From Neocallimastix lanati (nom. inval.) (lineage: Eukaryota > Neocallimastigomycota > Neocallimastigomycetes > Neocallimastigales > Neocallimastigaceae), in NCBI GenBank assembly GCA_016946835.1, contig JACVTC010000032.1, positions 956,501 to 1,020,500 on the forward strand: a stretch of 64,000 bases of DNA, given 5' to 3'. The position numbers and the translations under genes were made by a program. Positions 49,891-60,915 of the stretch are shown one piece after another; within the stretch, counting starts at the first letter, position 1, and each line of letters opens with the position of its first letter. A model generated the notes under the pieces. That model had not been told where the DNA came from and made no database searches. It saw nothing but the letters and a program-made list of their open reading frames with translations.

Positions 49891-50771
49891 TTTGTCTAAT
49901 ATAATAGATTATTCAAATCTCTATAAATACTAAATAAGATAGCTATATATAATTTAATATTATAATAAAAAATAAAAAAAAAATATTAAGACATCACCAA
50001 TTTTTGTTATTAATTATAAAAAATTACAATTAATAATTATATATATACAGAGTATATAAAAAATAAAGATAATAAAAACTGTTTTTATATTTTTTGTCAT
50101 ATTGTATTAAATTAAAATTTCTTTTTATTCTTATTAATTTTTTATTGTATATAATTAAAGATTTTATATCCATCAATTAACTTTTATTATTTAATTAATA
50201 TATTAAAAAAAATCCATATAGAATTTAGTTTTATTATTTTTTTTTTTTCTGGTTTTGTTTTGAAATATTTAATTATTTTATTTATAATATTTTATAACAC
50301 GAACGAATTAAAATAATTAATACTTATTATTATTATTTCAATTATTAAGAAGCTTGCAATGATATTATAATTTTTACTTTTACTTGTTAATGCATTCTTA
50401 TTTAGAATTATTTTCCTTTCCTTTTTATATATTTAATTGCATTAAATAAAAATAATTTTTTAAATAATATCAAAATTTCAATCATTGTAAATGTAATTTT
50501 ACTAATAAGTAATCATATACTTTGAAAAAGTTTTAATTGGAAGAAATTCAATTTTACTTAAATATCAATCTTGCTATATTTTCTTTAACTTTTTTTTTTT
50601 TTTTAAATTCTTATACCTTTTTAGAAGAAGTTAAAATGTCTAAAATATTTAAATAATATACAAAATATGTATATAAAATTTTTTATATTTATATGTATTT
50701 GAACTATATGTCAAATTCCAAATATTAATAAATAAAAATTAAAAAAAAAAAGTAATAAAAAAAAAGTAATG

Positions 50772-50808
<37 letters not shown>

Positions 50809-51239
50809 ATTTTTCATTAATAAAAAAATTACAAAAATAGATATATATTTTTTTTTAATACGATTTTAATACAAACAATTTTGATTTTAATACAAACAAT
50901 TTTAAATTTGTACAAAATAAATACAATTATATCGATTTTTAAATTTTATAAATTTCTGAATTTAACAAATAAAAAATATTTAAATAGAATTGAAAAAAAA
51001 AAGATTATTAATATACTAAATATTGATTATAAAAATATTTGTAATGAATCAAAAATTTAATATTATCAATATTTAATAATTTCTATTATTATTTTTTTCA
51101 AAATAAAAAAAACTATTTATTATTTATATTTTATACATTTATTTATTTATATATATATATATTTTTTTATCTAATGGTTACCTTTTATGTTTTAATCTCT
51201 TCCATTATTATTGATATGATTTGAAAATATTAAACTAAG
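49891..51239. other. Intergenic AT-rich DNA
   Basis: Upstream region of the TMEM209-like gene. No gene is seen. It holds an A run (about 50772-50804) and short direct repeats such as TACAAACAATTTT near 50871-50905. Confidence 0.6.
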
Positions 51240-51249
51240 GAAAGTATTC

Positions 51250-51632
51250 CTGCATTTCGCAATATCCTGTATTTTCCAGGGGAGTGTGCATTTCGAAAAT
51301 TTTTATTTCGAAAATTTGTATTTTGTTGTATGGCTTAAATATTTTTAATTTTAAGCCACTTAATATTATTAAAATTTTAATGAATAATAATTAATTAATT
51401 AAATAAATAAAATTACAATTTTCAAAAATTTTCAAACACGTAATCTTACGTGGGGCGTAGATCTAATTGTAACATAATTTTATGGCTTTTTTCTACAATT
51501 TTTAAAAAGCCATATATTCACAATATGGCGTGAATAATAAATGTGGTGATATTTTATGACGAAAATTTATAAGCCACCTAGAATTTGGCGAAATTCAACT
51601 GGACGAAATTCAACTTTTGGCGAAATACAACA
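51250..51632. repeat. Foldback-like repeat with GGCGAAAT motifs (copy 2)
   Basis: TGCATTTCG-type motifs at 51250-51320 are mirrored by TTGGCGAAATTCAAC-type motifs at 51590-51632. In between, GGCTTAAATA/TAAGCC and AAGCCAT/ATGGCGT words also mirror. It resembles 28672-29275 and lies upstream of MULE copy 2. Confidence 0.55.
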
Positions 51633-51659
51633 CTTCAATAAATAATAATTAGGTTAGGT

Positions 51660-52152
51660 ATTTCTATTTAACATTGAAAAATAAAATAAAAAATAAATAA
51701 ACATTTTATTTTTTAATGCTTAAAAAATAAAATAAAAATAAGAAATAAGAAAACTTTTTTTTTAAACATTGAAAAATAGATAAAAATAAATAAACATTTT
51801 ATTTTTAATGCTTAAAAAATAAAAAAAAAATAAGAAGAAATAAGAAAACTTCTTTTTTAAACATTAAAAAATAAAATAAAAATAAATAAAAATTTATTTT
51901 TTAAGCATTAAAAAATAAAAAAAATAAAATAAAATAAAAATAAAAAATAAAAAATAAAAAATAAAAATAAAAATAAATAAATAAAATAGTAAATAAAGAA
52001 ATAATAAATAATTAATAATTAAATAATTATTTAAATAATTATATAATTAATTAAAAAAAGGTTTATTATTTTAAATATTAAAAAAAAAAAAAGTTTCAAA
52101 GCATTTAAAAGTATATTAATTAAAATATTTTATTGAAAAATTTTAATTATTA
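51660..52152. repeat. Low-complexity AAATAA DNA with a ~100-bp imperfect tandem repeat
   Basis: Units containing TTTTTAATGCTTAAAAAATA and AAGAAAAC recur about two and a half times between 51672 and 51915; the rest is A/T simple sequence. No gene before the MULE start at 52153. Confidence 0.6.
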
Positions 52153-53587
52153 ATGGAAGACAATATAGAAATTGAAATAAGTGAAACAAATCGAGGAAAT
52201 GAACAAATTATTATTAATAAAAAACACAAATTTAATTTTTCATTTCAAAGGAAAGATAAATCAAAAATTTATAGATGCACTGAATATAAGACTTTAAATA
52301 AATGTAAATCTTTAATTATTTTAAATGATAAAAAGGAGGTTTTAAAATATGAAAGTTTACATAACCATCTCGAAAAAGAAATTGATGTGTCTATATCAGT
52401 AGCAAAGCATAAAATTAAGGAAGAAATTAAGAAAAATTCAATTCCTATGGATATAAAACCTAAACATATATTTAATGCCGTTTCTCAAGAAATGGGACTT
52501 ATATGTCCCGAATATAGTACAATTAGATCCAAATAATAAGAAATATAAATAAACAATTTCCTCTAAACATAAAAAGTTTTGATGATATTCCCATTGAATC
52601 AGAATATTATAAAACGAAAAGAAATGAAAATTTTATGATATTTAAAAATACAGATCTAATAATCTTTCAATCACCATTCCAAGCATATTTATTTTCGAAT
52701 TATCATAAAAATATATTTGCGGACGGTACATTTTATGCAGCACCGAAATTTAGTTATCAGTTATTTATAACAGGAACTTATGTTGGGGAATTTAATATGT
52801 TTTACACTACTTCCATTTCTATATTAAAAAATAAAAAACAATCTACATATGAAACATTATTAAAAGAAATATAAAAAAGTGCAAATAAATTTAGGAGTAA
52901 TACATTAATTACTACAATTAATTTTCATTGTGATTTTGAACAAGGTATATCTAATGCCGCAAAAAAAGTTTTTCCCAATATAAATATTAAATATTGTGTT
53001 TGGCATTACAAAAGATCATTAGAAAAACAAAAAAATATATTATGTTATCATGAAGTGAAGAATAATAATGATGTATATATTTATTATAAAGCTATTTCGA
53101 ACTTACCGTTTATAAACCCTAACTATATATTTGATATTTATATTATAATAAAAAGAATTTGTCAAAAAAAAAGTATAATAATTTTCTGCAATTTTTAGAA
53201 TATTTTAATAAAAATTATTTACTTAAGTATAATGTTAATAATTGGAATTATTATGAAAATATAGAGCATTTAACAAACAATGCATCAGAATCTTATAATA
53301 GCTACTTAAATAATATATTTCCAAATAAACCTTTATTTTATAAATTAATATATATATTAAAAGAAGAAGAAAACTTATCTTATAATGATTATTAAAGGAG
53401 AACTAAAGGAAATTGGAAAAAAAAGCAAAAAATATTTAGTGCAACTGATGAAATTAAAATTTTAATTGAAAATTACAAAAGTAAGGAAATAAATTTATTA
53501 TATAATGGATGCAACAGAAATGAATTAATTAAATTATGGAAAGAATGTTTAATTGATTTAAACGATATAAATATTAATTTAAAATAA
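52153..53587 (+). pseudogene. MULE-type transposase with FLYWCH zinc finger (copy 2), broken
   Basis: Residues of 52153-52536 form a FLYWCH-like zinc finger (KFNFSFQRKDKS, CTEYK, KCKSL, HNH). After a frameshift the transposase core follows: DLIIFQSPFQAYLF, the first Asp in FADGTFYAAPKFSYQ, an in-frame stop (52872-52874), the second Asp in FHCDFEQGISNAAKKVFP, CVWHYKRSL, another shift near 53150, then LTNNASESYNSYL, which likely holds the Glu, and a tail ending at 53587. These blocks are typical of MULE-domain DDE transposases. At least one stop and two or three shifts break it. It is better preserved than copy 1, and its terminal repeats are not proven. Confidence 0.8.
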
Positions 53588-54474
53588 ATAATCTTAATTT
53601 AAAAAAATGCTAGAAAATTACAAATTAATTTATTTATTTTTTATTTATTTTTATAATCGTTTAAATAATAATTAAATAATCTTAATTTAAAAAAATGCTA
53701 GAAAAATACAAATTTATTTACCTATTGTGCTTAGTTAATAATCTTAATAGAAAATATCTTTTAGTTATTTTTATTAAGTAATTTATAACTAAAACCGATT
53801 TATTTGATACTAGTTAAAATTTTATTAATATCAATATTATATAATTATAAATTTTATTAATATCAATATCAATATTATATAATTATAAATTTTATTAATA
53901 TCAATATCAATATTATATAATTATAAATTTTATTAATATCAATATCAATATTATATAATTATAAATTTTATTAATATCAATATCAATATTATATTATTAT
54001 AAATTTTATTAATATCAATATACTTTTCAAAATTAATTATGTTATTAAAAATATTAAATTCAATAAAAGATTTTTATTATTTTATTAAAATTATAATTGT
54101 TATTATTATATTTTAATAATAATTGATTCATATTGATCAAACATTATAAATATTACTATGCAAATAATTAATTATTTTAATAGGATCAATTATTCAACTC
54201 TTATTGTTTTAATTTTTAATTCTTATATCATTTAAATTAATATATATATATATATATCATTTATGAAAATATGAATTATAAATAATTAAAATTATTTACT
54301 TTTAATTATTATATTTTATTATAGTAAATAAAAAAATTTAAATGAAAAGACAAACGTTATTAAAACTAAATTTTTTTTTTTTTTAGAAAAATAAATGAAA
54401 AAAAATTAAAATATATAAGATTCCTATATATATAAAATAATTATTATATTATATTATATTATATTATATTATAT
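53588..54474. repeat. Tandem duplication and ~38-bp minisatellite
   Basis: A ~75-bp direct duplication (AATCTTAATTTAAAAAAATG, at about 53590 and 53680) lies just after the MULE stop. About 53817-54020 is a minisatellite of roughly five 38-bp units (TTTTATTAATATCAATATC type). The rest is unstructured AT DNA. Confidence 0.7.
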
Positions 54475-54690
54475 TTTATTTTATTTTATTTTATTTTATT
54501 TTGTTTTATTCAATCTGTACTTACGTTTATATTCTACTATTTATTTTATTTTATTTTATTTCATTTTATTTCATTTTATTTTATTCAATCTGTACTTATA
54601 TTTATGTTTCTACTATTCATTTTATTTTATTTTATTTCATTTTATTTTATTTTATTCAATCTGTATTTTCTGTTGATAATATAAACAAGG
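54475..54690 (+). repeat. Short TTTTA array with three spacer units
   Basis: Same pentamer and spacer as at 25806-27085 (spacers near 54506, 54585 and 54654), more diverged (TTTCA and TTGTT variants). It lies upstream of element E. Confidence 0.9.
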
Positions 54691-55049
54691 TATTAGTGTA
54701 TTAATAATAATTAATAATATTTAAAATAAAATAAAAAAATATAATTATTATATATATGTAGTAATTATATATATATATATATATTTTTATTTAATTTTCT
54801 AAAAAAAATTTTTTTAGTCATAATAAACTTTTGTATTAATTATTTTTGTTACAATATGTGAATTTATATATTAAAACAATTCTAGATTAATGATAATATA
54901 ATTTTAATATATATTTAATATAATGTAATTAATTAATAATAATCTAGAACAAGCCACATTTTAGTATAAATACATGTAAATTTTACTACGTTAAATCTTC
55001 GTAATTACCTATTTATATTTTATATAAATAAAACTTATTAATAAACAAC

Positions 55050-55065
55050 AGATTAAGAGTCTCAT
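55050..55065 (+). other. Element E primer site: anticodon arm of tRNA-Lys(CUU)
   Basis: AGATTAAGAGTCTCAT is the exact reverse complement of ATGAGACTCTTAATCT, the conserved anticodon arm of eukaryotic tRNA-Lys(CUU). Drosophila copia is known to prime from an internal tRNA cut (initiator Met), so a half-tRNA primer fits the family. Element F has the same 15 bases at 63330-63344. Confidence 0.7.
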
Positions 55066-55071
55066 TTCAAA

Positions 55072-56142
55072 ATGGCTACTAACTTCTCCATCGATAAGCT
55101 CACCGGAAGTGAAAATTATCCAATTTGGTATGCTGCCATTTATGACCACTTTAAAGCAAAGAAATTAACGAAATATGTAACTTCCAATTACTTAGCCACA
55201 TTGAAGATTTCGGAATCATCAACTGCCAATGAAAGGAAGTTTTATGACGACTGTATTGCTGAAGATGCTCAAGTATGTTCAGATATTACGGCAAATGTGG
55301 TCGATCGAATAAAATTCTTCATTAAAGACTCTCCAAATGCGTACGCTAAAATGCAGAAACTAAAAACACTATATTATATAGACAATTCGGCCCTTTGTGG
55401 TATGTGGATCAAACAACTATATACGATCCGCGCAAATTCCTTCCATGAAACTATGGAAGTAATCAATGAAATCTGTGAACTATTTAGGCTTCTCAAAACA
55501 TCTTCTATGGACCTTTCAAAAATGGAAAAAATATCAATTATGTATGATGCACTTCCTAAGGAGCTACAAGACAAGGTCACATTCAGTTCTTCTATGGAAG
55601 TAGGAACTTTTTACACAGAAATCAAGGACAAATACACTATGTTATCCTACCGCCGAGAAAGAAAAAGTAATTATATTTCAAGAATCAGCATTCAAAAATC
55701 AAAGGATAACTTAGGACAAACATCGAACAATGTATACGAAGACAAAATGGACATTGATAATATTGAAAGCCACAGTATTAACTACATTTCTAATGTACGA
55801 AATTATGATAAACAAACAAAATTTTGTTTAATTTGTGGTAACCAAGGTCATTTTGCAAAAGACTGCTATTTTAATCCATGTGGAACAAACAAAAATAACT
55901 CAAGAGTTAAAATTATTAACAATAAAAACAACAATTACAATAAAGGAAGCCGCAATAACAACGACAAAAGAAGAAATAAAAATAACAACCGTAAAAGAAG
56001 AAATAATAATACTATAAATAATATTGAATGTTTAGATGAAAGGGAATTTACTCCATGCTATGAAGAAATCAATACAATGCATGGTAAATTCATTGATAGT
56101 ATTGAATATGATACTAAATATAATGAACAAACAATCACATGA
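55072..56142 (+). CDS. Element E Gag part
   Basis: 356 codons from an ATG just after the primer site. Copia-type Gag (opening NFSIDKLTGSENYPIWYAAI; residues ~100-190 match the Gag of C and F) with a CCHC knuckle near 251 (CLICGNQGHFAKDC) and a basic Asn/Arg/Lys tail. Fossil part. Confidence 0.85.
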   Translation: MATNFSIDKLTGSENYPIWYAAIYDHFKAKKLTKYVTSNYLATLKISESSTANERKFYDDCIAEDAQVCSDITANVVDRIKFFIKDSPNAYAKMQKLKTLYYIDNSALCGMWIKQLYTIRANSFHETMEVINEICELFRLLKTSSMDLSKMEKISIMYDALPKELQDKVTFSSSMEVGTFYTEIKDKYTMLSYRRERKSNYISRISIQKSKDNLGQTSNNVYEDKMDIDNIESHSINYISNVRNYDKQTKFCLICGNQGHFAKDCYFNPCGTNKNNSRVKIINNKNNNYNKGSRNNNDKRRNKNNNRKRRNNNTINNIECLDEREFTPCYEEINTMHGKFIDSIEYDTKYNEQTIT

Positions 56143-57941
56143 TCTTAAATAATTCTTTATTATATGAAAATCACGTGATAAATAAACCAGAAGATTTAAA
56201 CGAAAATACCGTTTCTCTAACTCAAAATACAAAAGTTTCATCAGAAAATTACATTTTCAATTCACGTGACAATATTGGTCACGATACTACTAGAACCATA
56301 CTTTGGACTTACGATACAGGATCCAGTGAACATATTACGAATGATATATCAATTCTGGAAAATTTTACCAAAACAAATATTACTATGAAGTGTGCAAATA
56401 AATCTACATGCACATTTGAAGGATTTGGAAGATTTAATGGCATAATCAACGGCCACAAAATTATACTAGAAAAAGTATTTTACTCCAAAGATATAAACAA
56501 AAATCTTATAGGTGGTGTCAAACTTGCTAAGGATGGTTATAACGCCACTATATTATATAAAAATGACAATATCTATCTAAAAATTTTTAAAAATAATTAT
56601 ACAATTGGAGAATTCGCCACAAACAATACAAATACTTTTGTTATCCCTTCTACTCAATATTATAAACCTGATATAAACTCTACAGAATTAAATAATCAAT
56701 CATTAATGCTTTGGCATCAAAGACTCGGTCACTTTTATCAAAGGGATATTTCAAAATACCTTGAATTACACAACATCAAAACTAATAACTGTTTGGAATG
56801 CGCCATATCCAAACTTAAATCAAAGCCACACAATAAGACTCCTCCAAAGGCTCAAAAGGTTCTCGAAACGATACATTCAGACATTATGGGGCCTATTAAT
56901 CCGGTATCTCAAGATAACTTCAAATACATTATTACCTTCATTGATGAATTTAGTCGAAAATCTTGGGTATATCTTATGAAAGAAAAATCGGAGGCAGTAA
57001 ATATAATTATTAATTTTATTAAATACATCAATAATCACTTTGAAAATAAAATTAAATATTTTAAATCTGACAATGGCAGAGAATACAATAATTCTCGTAT
57101 CAAGAAATTCTGCAGAAAGATGGGTATTAAAAAGATATTTTCTACTCCATATAATCCACAAAACAACGGTATTGCAGAAAGGTATAATCAAACATTACAA
57201 AATGCAACCAAAACATTAATACATTGGGCTAAGCTAAGCCTCGATTTTTGGTCTTTTGCTGTTATATATTCTAACTTTTTGTACAATATAACGCCACATG
57301 AAAATATTTCTAATCTGATTCCGAATGAAATATTTTATAACAGAAAAGTTAATCTAGATAAAGTTAAAGTTTTTGGTTGTGTTATGCACTACAATAATAC
57401 TATGAATAAAAACTCTAAATTTGAACCAAACACCAAACAAGGTATATTTTTAGGAATTAACTTTGATTCAAATAGCTACATAGCAATGGATTTTAAGGAT
57501 CAAAGTATTCATTTAGTTAGGGAAGCTATATTCCAAGAAGATTTACCAGCAAATTATATTTTTAATTACGAATTACACAAATACAATAACAATAACAATA
57601 AAAACACTCTATCATTAAATTATAATAATAACATTGATCATTCATTATTTGAAAATAATGATGATTTAAAAGACAAAATAAATAATCAAAACAATTTGAA
57701 ACACGATATTAATAATAAGGATGCGCCACAAAATGAACCAAATAATATTGATGAAAATAGTAATAATAACGATCAATTAAACAACAAATTATCATCAGAT
57801 ATACAACACTATAACAATTCCGATGATTCTACAACTTTGAACAATTCAAATACGCACACTAATAATCTAAACAATCATAAATCAAATAAAAGAACATTAG
57901 ACATAGATAATAACATGAATAACAAAAGGCACGTGATATAA
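56139..57941 (+). CDS. Element E protease-integrase part
   Basis: 600 codons. Protease WTYDTGSSEHITND (~55-70), integrase HHCC finger HQRLGHFYQRD...CLEC (~198-225), core motifs TIHSDIMGPIN, DEFSRKSW, KSDNGREYNN and NGIAERYNQTL, then an Asn/Asp-rich spacer. Copia order. Fossil part. Confidence 0.87.
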   Translation: MILNNSLLYENHVINKPEDLNENTVSLTQNTKVSSENYIFNSRDNIGHDTTRTILWTYDTGSSEHITNDISILENFTKTNITMKCANKSTCTFEGFGRFNGIINGHKIILEKVFYSKDINKNLIGGVKLAKDGYNATILYKNDNIYLKIFKNNYTIGEFATNNTNTFVIPSTQYYKPDINSTELNNQSLMLWHQRLGHFYQRDISKYLELHNIKTNNCLECAISKLKSKPHNKTPPKAQKVLETIHSDIMGPINPVSQDNFKYIITFIDEFSRKSWVYLMKEKSEAVNIIINFIKYINNHFENKIKYFKSDNGREYNNSRIKKFCRKMGIKKIFSTPYNPQNNGIAERYNQTLQNATKTLIHWAKLSLDFWSFAVIYSNFLYNITPHENISNLIPNEIFYNRKVNLDKVKVFGCVMHYNNTMNKNSKFEPNTKQGIFLGINFDSNSYIAMDFKDQSIHLVREAIFQEDLPANYIFNYELHKYNNNNNKNTLSLNYNNNIDHSLFENNDDLKDKINNQNNLKHDINNKDAPQNEPNNIDENSNNNDQLNNKLSSDIQHYNNSDDSTTLNNSNTHTNNLNNHKSNKRTLDIDNNMNNKRHVI

Positions 57942-57964
57942 ATGTACCAACTCCACAAATTTTA

Positions 57965-58675
57965 ATGAAACGCCACGGTAGTCCACTAATTAAAGAACCA
58001 AGCAAAAAGCGGGACATTAATTTATCTATTCAATCTATCGAACTCGACAACCCATTAAGTTTTAATCAAGCTATCACATGTAAAAATAAAGAAAAATGGA
58101 TTGAAGCCATCAAAGAAGAATTAAATAATTTATATAGAAATAAAACGATGACTTTTGTAAGACATATACCTAATAACAAATCAGTTATTACTACAAAATG
58201 GGTATTTGCCACAAAAAGAGATAAAAATAATAATATTTCAAAATACAAAGCTCGCTTAGTCGCCCGTGGATTTACACAAAAATACGGTACAGACTTCGAT
58301 TTAACATATTCACCAACATTAAATTCAGACAGTTTAAAGCTAATAATCTCTATAGCTGCAAAACTACATTGGAATATGTTTCAGTTAGACATAAAGTCAG
58401 CATATTTAAATGCTGATTTAGACAAAGTAATTTATACATCAATTCCGCAAGGTGATCCAAATTATGGTAAAGGTTTTTGGAAGTTAAACAAAGCATTATA
58501 CGGCTTACGCCAGTCAGGAAGGCAATGGTACAAAACAATCACTAATTTTATTACTAACAATGGATTTAAACAGTTAAAGTCTGAACCTTGTATGTTCTTC
58601 AAAATTTTCAATAATAAAGTCACGTGTTTGATTGGTATCTACGTTGATGATATGATAATCACGGGATCAGATCAG
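57965..58675 (+). CDS. Element E reverse transcriptase part
   Basis: About 237 codons of copia RT: KWIEAIKEELNNLYRNKTM, TTKWVFATKRD, KARLVARGFTQKYGTDF, QLDIKSAYLNADL, YGLRQSGRQWYK, and the catalytic YVDDMIITGSDQ at the end. RNase H is not present. Fossil part. Confidence 0.87.
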
Positions 58676-59052
58676 TGATATGCGGGACTTTTATGTGCAA
58701 TAATTTATAAGCAGTGGGTTTTAAATAATGGTAGTTTAGTAAATTTTATTAATAAAATTATAATATTCGTACAATTAAAATAATAATTCTAATTCCTAAA
58801 ATTTTACAAGAGAGTTCTCTATTTCAAATATAAATAATTTAATTTATAAGAAATAGGTAATATATTAATTATATATTCTAATATATAGAACTACTCTATA
58901 TAAATTTTATATGAAATAAAGTATTATAATTATAATAATATATATTGAAATAAAATAAAATAAAATAATTATTATCAAAAAGATATAAATTTAATATTTA
59001 ATAATTATTATTAAATATACAAATATGTTACTACACATATTTGTTTTATATC
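58676..59052 (+). repeat. Left inverted-repeat arm
   Basis: Begins TGATATGCGGGAC next to the cut RT of element E. The inner end holds the palindromic CAAATATGTTACTACACATATTTG region, shared with the right arm. Confidence 0.75.
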
Positions 59053-59142
59053 AGAAATGCCCTTGCTAAAAATTAAACTATATATTTTTTTTTATAAAAG
59101 AAAATATATGGTTTAATTACAATTAATAATAATTTAAAAATT

Positions 59143-60915
59143 TTATTTTCTTTTATATCTATAATTTCTAATTATTCGTTTTGTATCAACTCGATTGTTG
59201 TTATAACTAATAATCTCTTTTAACATAATCTCAGGTTTGGGCATCAAAATTTTATTAATATTTATTTTATCTTTATCATTATTTTGAATAAGAATAAAGG
59301 GAATTTTAATTATCTTTTTAATTTTCTTTATTTTTATTTCCTTAATACTACCATCCTTTACCATTTTATTTTGTTCATTTATCGGAGAAATATTATTATC
59401 AATTTTTCTTTCTTTTATATTAACATTATTTTTAATTAAATACTCTTTTTTTGTAAATTGCTCATTTTTATTTTCATATGAAGTAATTTGAATAGTATTT
59501 ATTTTTAAACATTTATTATCGTTAATATTTAATTCCTTAATCAAACTAGAAGTTATAGAATTATTAGTTTTATTATTAACACTATTAACTTTAATAGATT
59601 CATTGATATTTATTTCTTCTTCTACAATTTTATGACTATTTCCTTTGTTATCTGTGAAATTATTTTTATTTTCTTCTTCAATAATTAAAATATTATTATT
59701 TGTTTCATATTTCCTATTATTAGTATTTCCTATTTTATTATTTTTTTCTCTGAAATTATCTATTTTTAACATGTTTAATTTATTTTGTTCCACTTTTATT
59801 ACGTCATCCATTGTATCATTTTTATTATTATTAATTTTATTATTATAATTATTATTTTTATTATTATTAATATTCATTTTATTTTTGTTATTGTTATAAT
59901 TCTTAGTCAAGTTTGGTATATTATTATTTAAAATGTTATTATTTATTTTATTCTTATTTATACTCTCATTAATGTTATCAATATTATTTTTATCTTTACT
60001 GCTGTCATTTCCTTTATAATTACTATTCTTGTTACTATTGTTAATTGTTGAATTATTATTTAATTTTGGTTTTAAAATTTTCCGATTTATTAAATTGTAT
60101 GATATATTATTATCACTAATATTATCATAATTTCCAACCCTAACTCCTAAATTATTGATGTTATTAATATCTGTATTATTATTATTTTTTTTGAAATTTC
60201 CTTTATCTTCAATTAGTGATGCATATCTATAATCTTTACTTCGTCTAGTAGCAGTGAAATAGTTTTTGGGAGAATTGATGTAATTAGAAAAATTATGATC
60301 TTGTTTTATTCTGGCCAAGTCGGTACAATCCTTAGTAAGATGACCAGGCTTATCACAAAAGAAACAAGTTTTAATTTGTAAATGTTTCATTTTATTTACA
60401 TTATTATAATTATTTGGGATATTATAATTAACTTTATGGATATCATTAGAAAGCATATTTATAGAAGTACTCCTCAAGTTCCTAAAATTCGTACAATTTC
60501 TATTCCATGAATTATTAGTGTTATTAATAGAAGTAACAATTGGTTGCTTAATAGATGAATAATTATTATAATTATATGAACTTCTTTCATTTCTCCAGTG
60601 AGATTCCTTTAATATATTTTCATATTTTTCTGCTAAATTACAGGCTTCTTCAATAGTACTGGTTTCTGCCATTACTACTCGTTCGTAAATCTGGAACCTT
60701 GGTCTTAAAGAATTTTCATAGTCAATGACGGAAAATGATACTTTATCTTGAGTTTCCAACTGGTCGTAAAGTTTCAAATATCTTGTATTAAAATCAAATA
60801 TTGTTTCGTTAGGTTCAATGATTATTCTTTTTAACTGTCTTAACTTATCTATTTTTTTATTTTCTCTCCAATACTTCTTTTTTATAAGGGCAACACATTC
60901 ATCTAATGCTGACAT
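59143..60915 (-). CDS. Ty3-type Gag-like frame with long Asn-rich tail
   Basis: 590 residues from the ATG at 60915; the frame is open 18 bases further. The capsid C-terminal region matches element B Gag (RENKKIDKLRQLKRIIIEPN, FDFNTRYLKLYDQL, AETSTIEEACNLAEKYENIL), with a CCHC knuckle near 185 (CFFCDKPGHLTKDC) and then ~400 residues of Asn/Lys/Ile-rich tail. No protease or RT follows. It overlaps the end of the chitin-binding remnant. It is a solitary Gag-derived frame inside the inverted-repeat island: either a fossil fragment, or kept for a reason not visible here. Confidence 0.7.
   Translation of the reverse strand: MSALDECVALIKKKYWRENKKIDKLRQLKRIIIEPNETIFDFNTRYLKLYDQLETQDKVSFSVIDYENSLRPRFQIYERVVMAETSTIEEACNLAEKYENILKESHWRNERSSYNYNNYSSIKQPIVTSINNTNNSWNRNCTNFRNLRSTSINMLSNDIHKVNYNIPNNYNNVNKMKHLQIKTCFFCDKPGHLTKDCTDLARIKQDHNFSNYINSPKNYFTATRRSKDYRYASLIEDKGNFKKNNNNTDINNINNLGVRVGNYDNISDNNISYNLINRKILKPKLNNNSTINNSNKNSNYKGNDSSKDKNNIDNINESINKNKINNNILNNNIPNLTKNYNNNKNKMNINNNKNNNYNNKINNNKNDTMDDVIKVEQNKLNMLKIDNFREKNNKIGNTNNRKYETNNNILIIEEENKNNFTDNKGNSHKIVEEEININESIKVNSVNNKTNNSITSSLIKELNINDNKCLKINTIQITSYENKNEQFTKKEYLIKNNVNIKERKIDNNISPINEQNKMVKDGSIKEIKIKKIKKIIKIPFILIQNNDKDKININKILMPKPEIMLKEIISYNNNRVDTKRIIRNYRYKRK

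Larger units (their letters stand above)
54691..58675 (+). mobile_element. Element E: Ty1/copia-type fossil, 3' end missing
   Basis: Plus-strand copia-type element. Probable 5' LTR remnant up to about 55049 (start not placed), primer site 55050-55065, then Gag, protease, integrase and RT parts. It ends inside RT at the edge of the inverted-repeat island, so no 3' LTR is seen and its age cannot be estimated. It is broken, with about two breaks plus the missing 3' part. Related to C and F. Confidence 0.85.
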
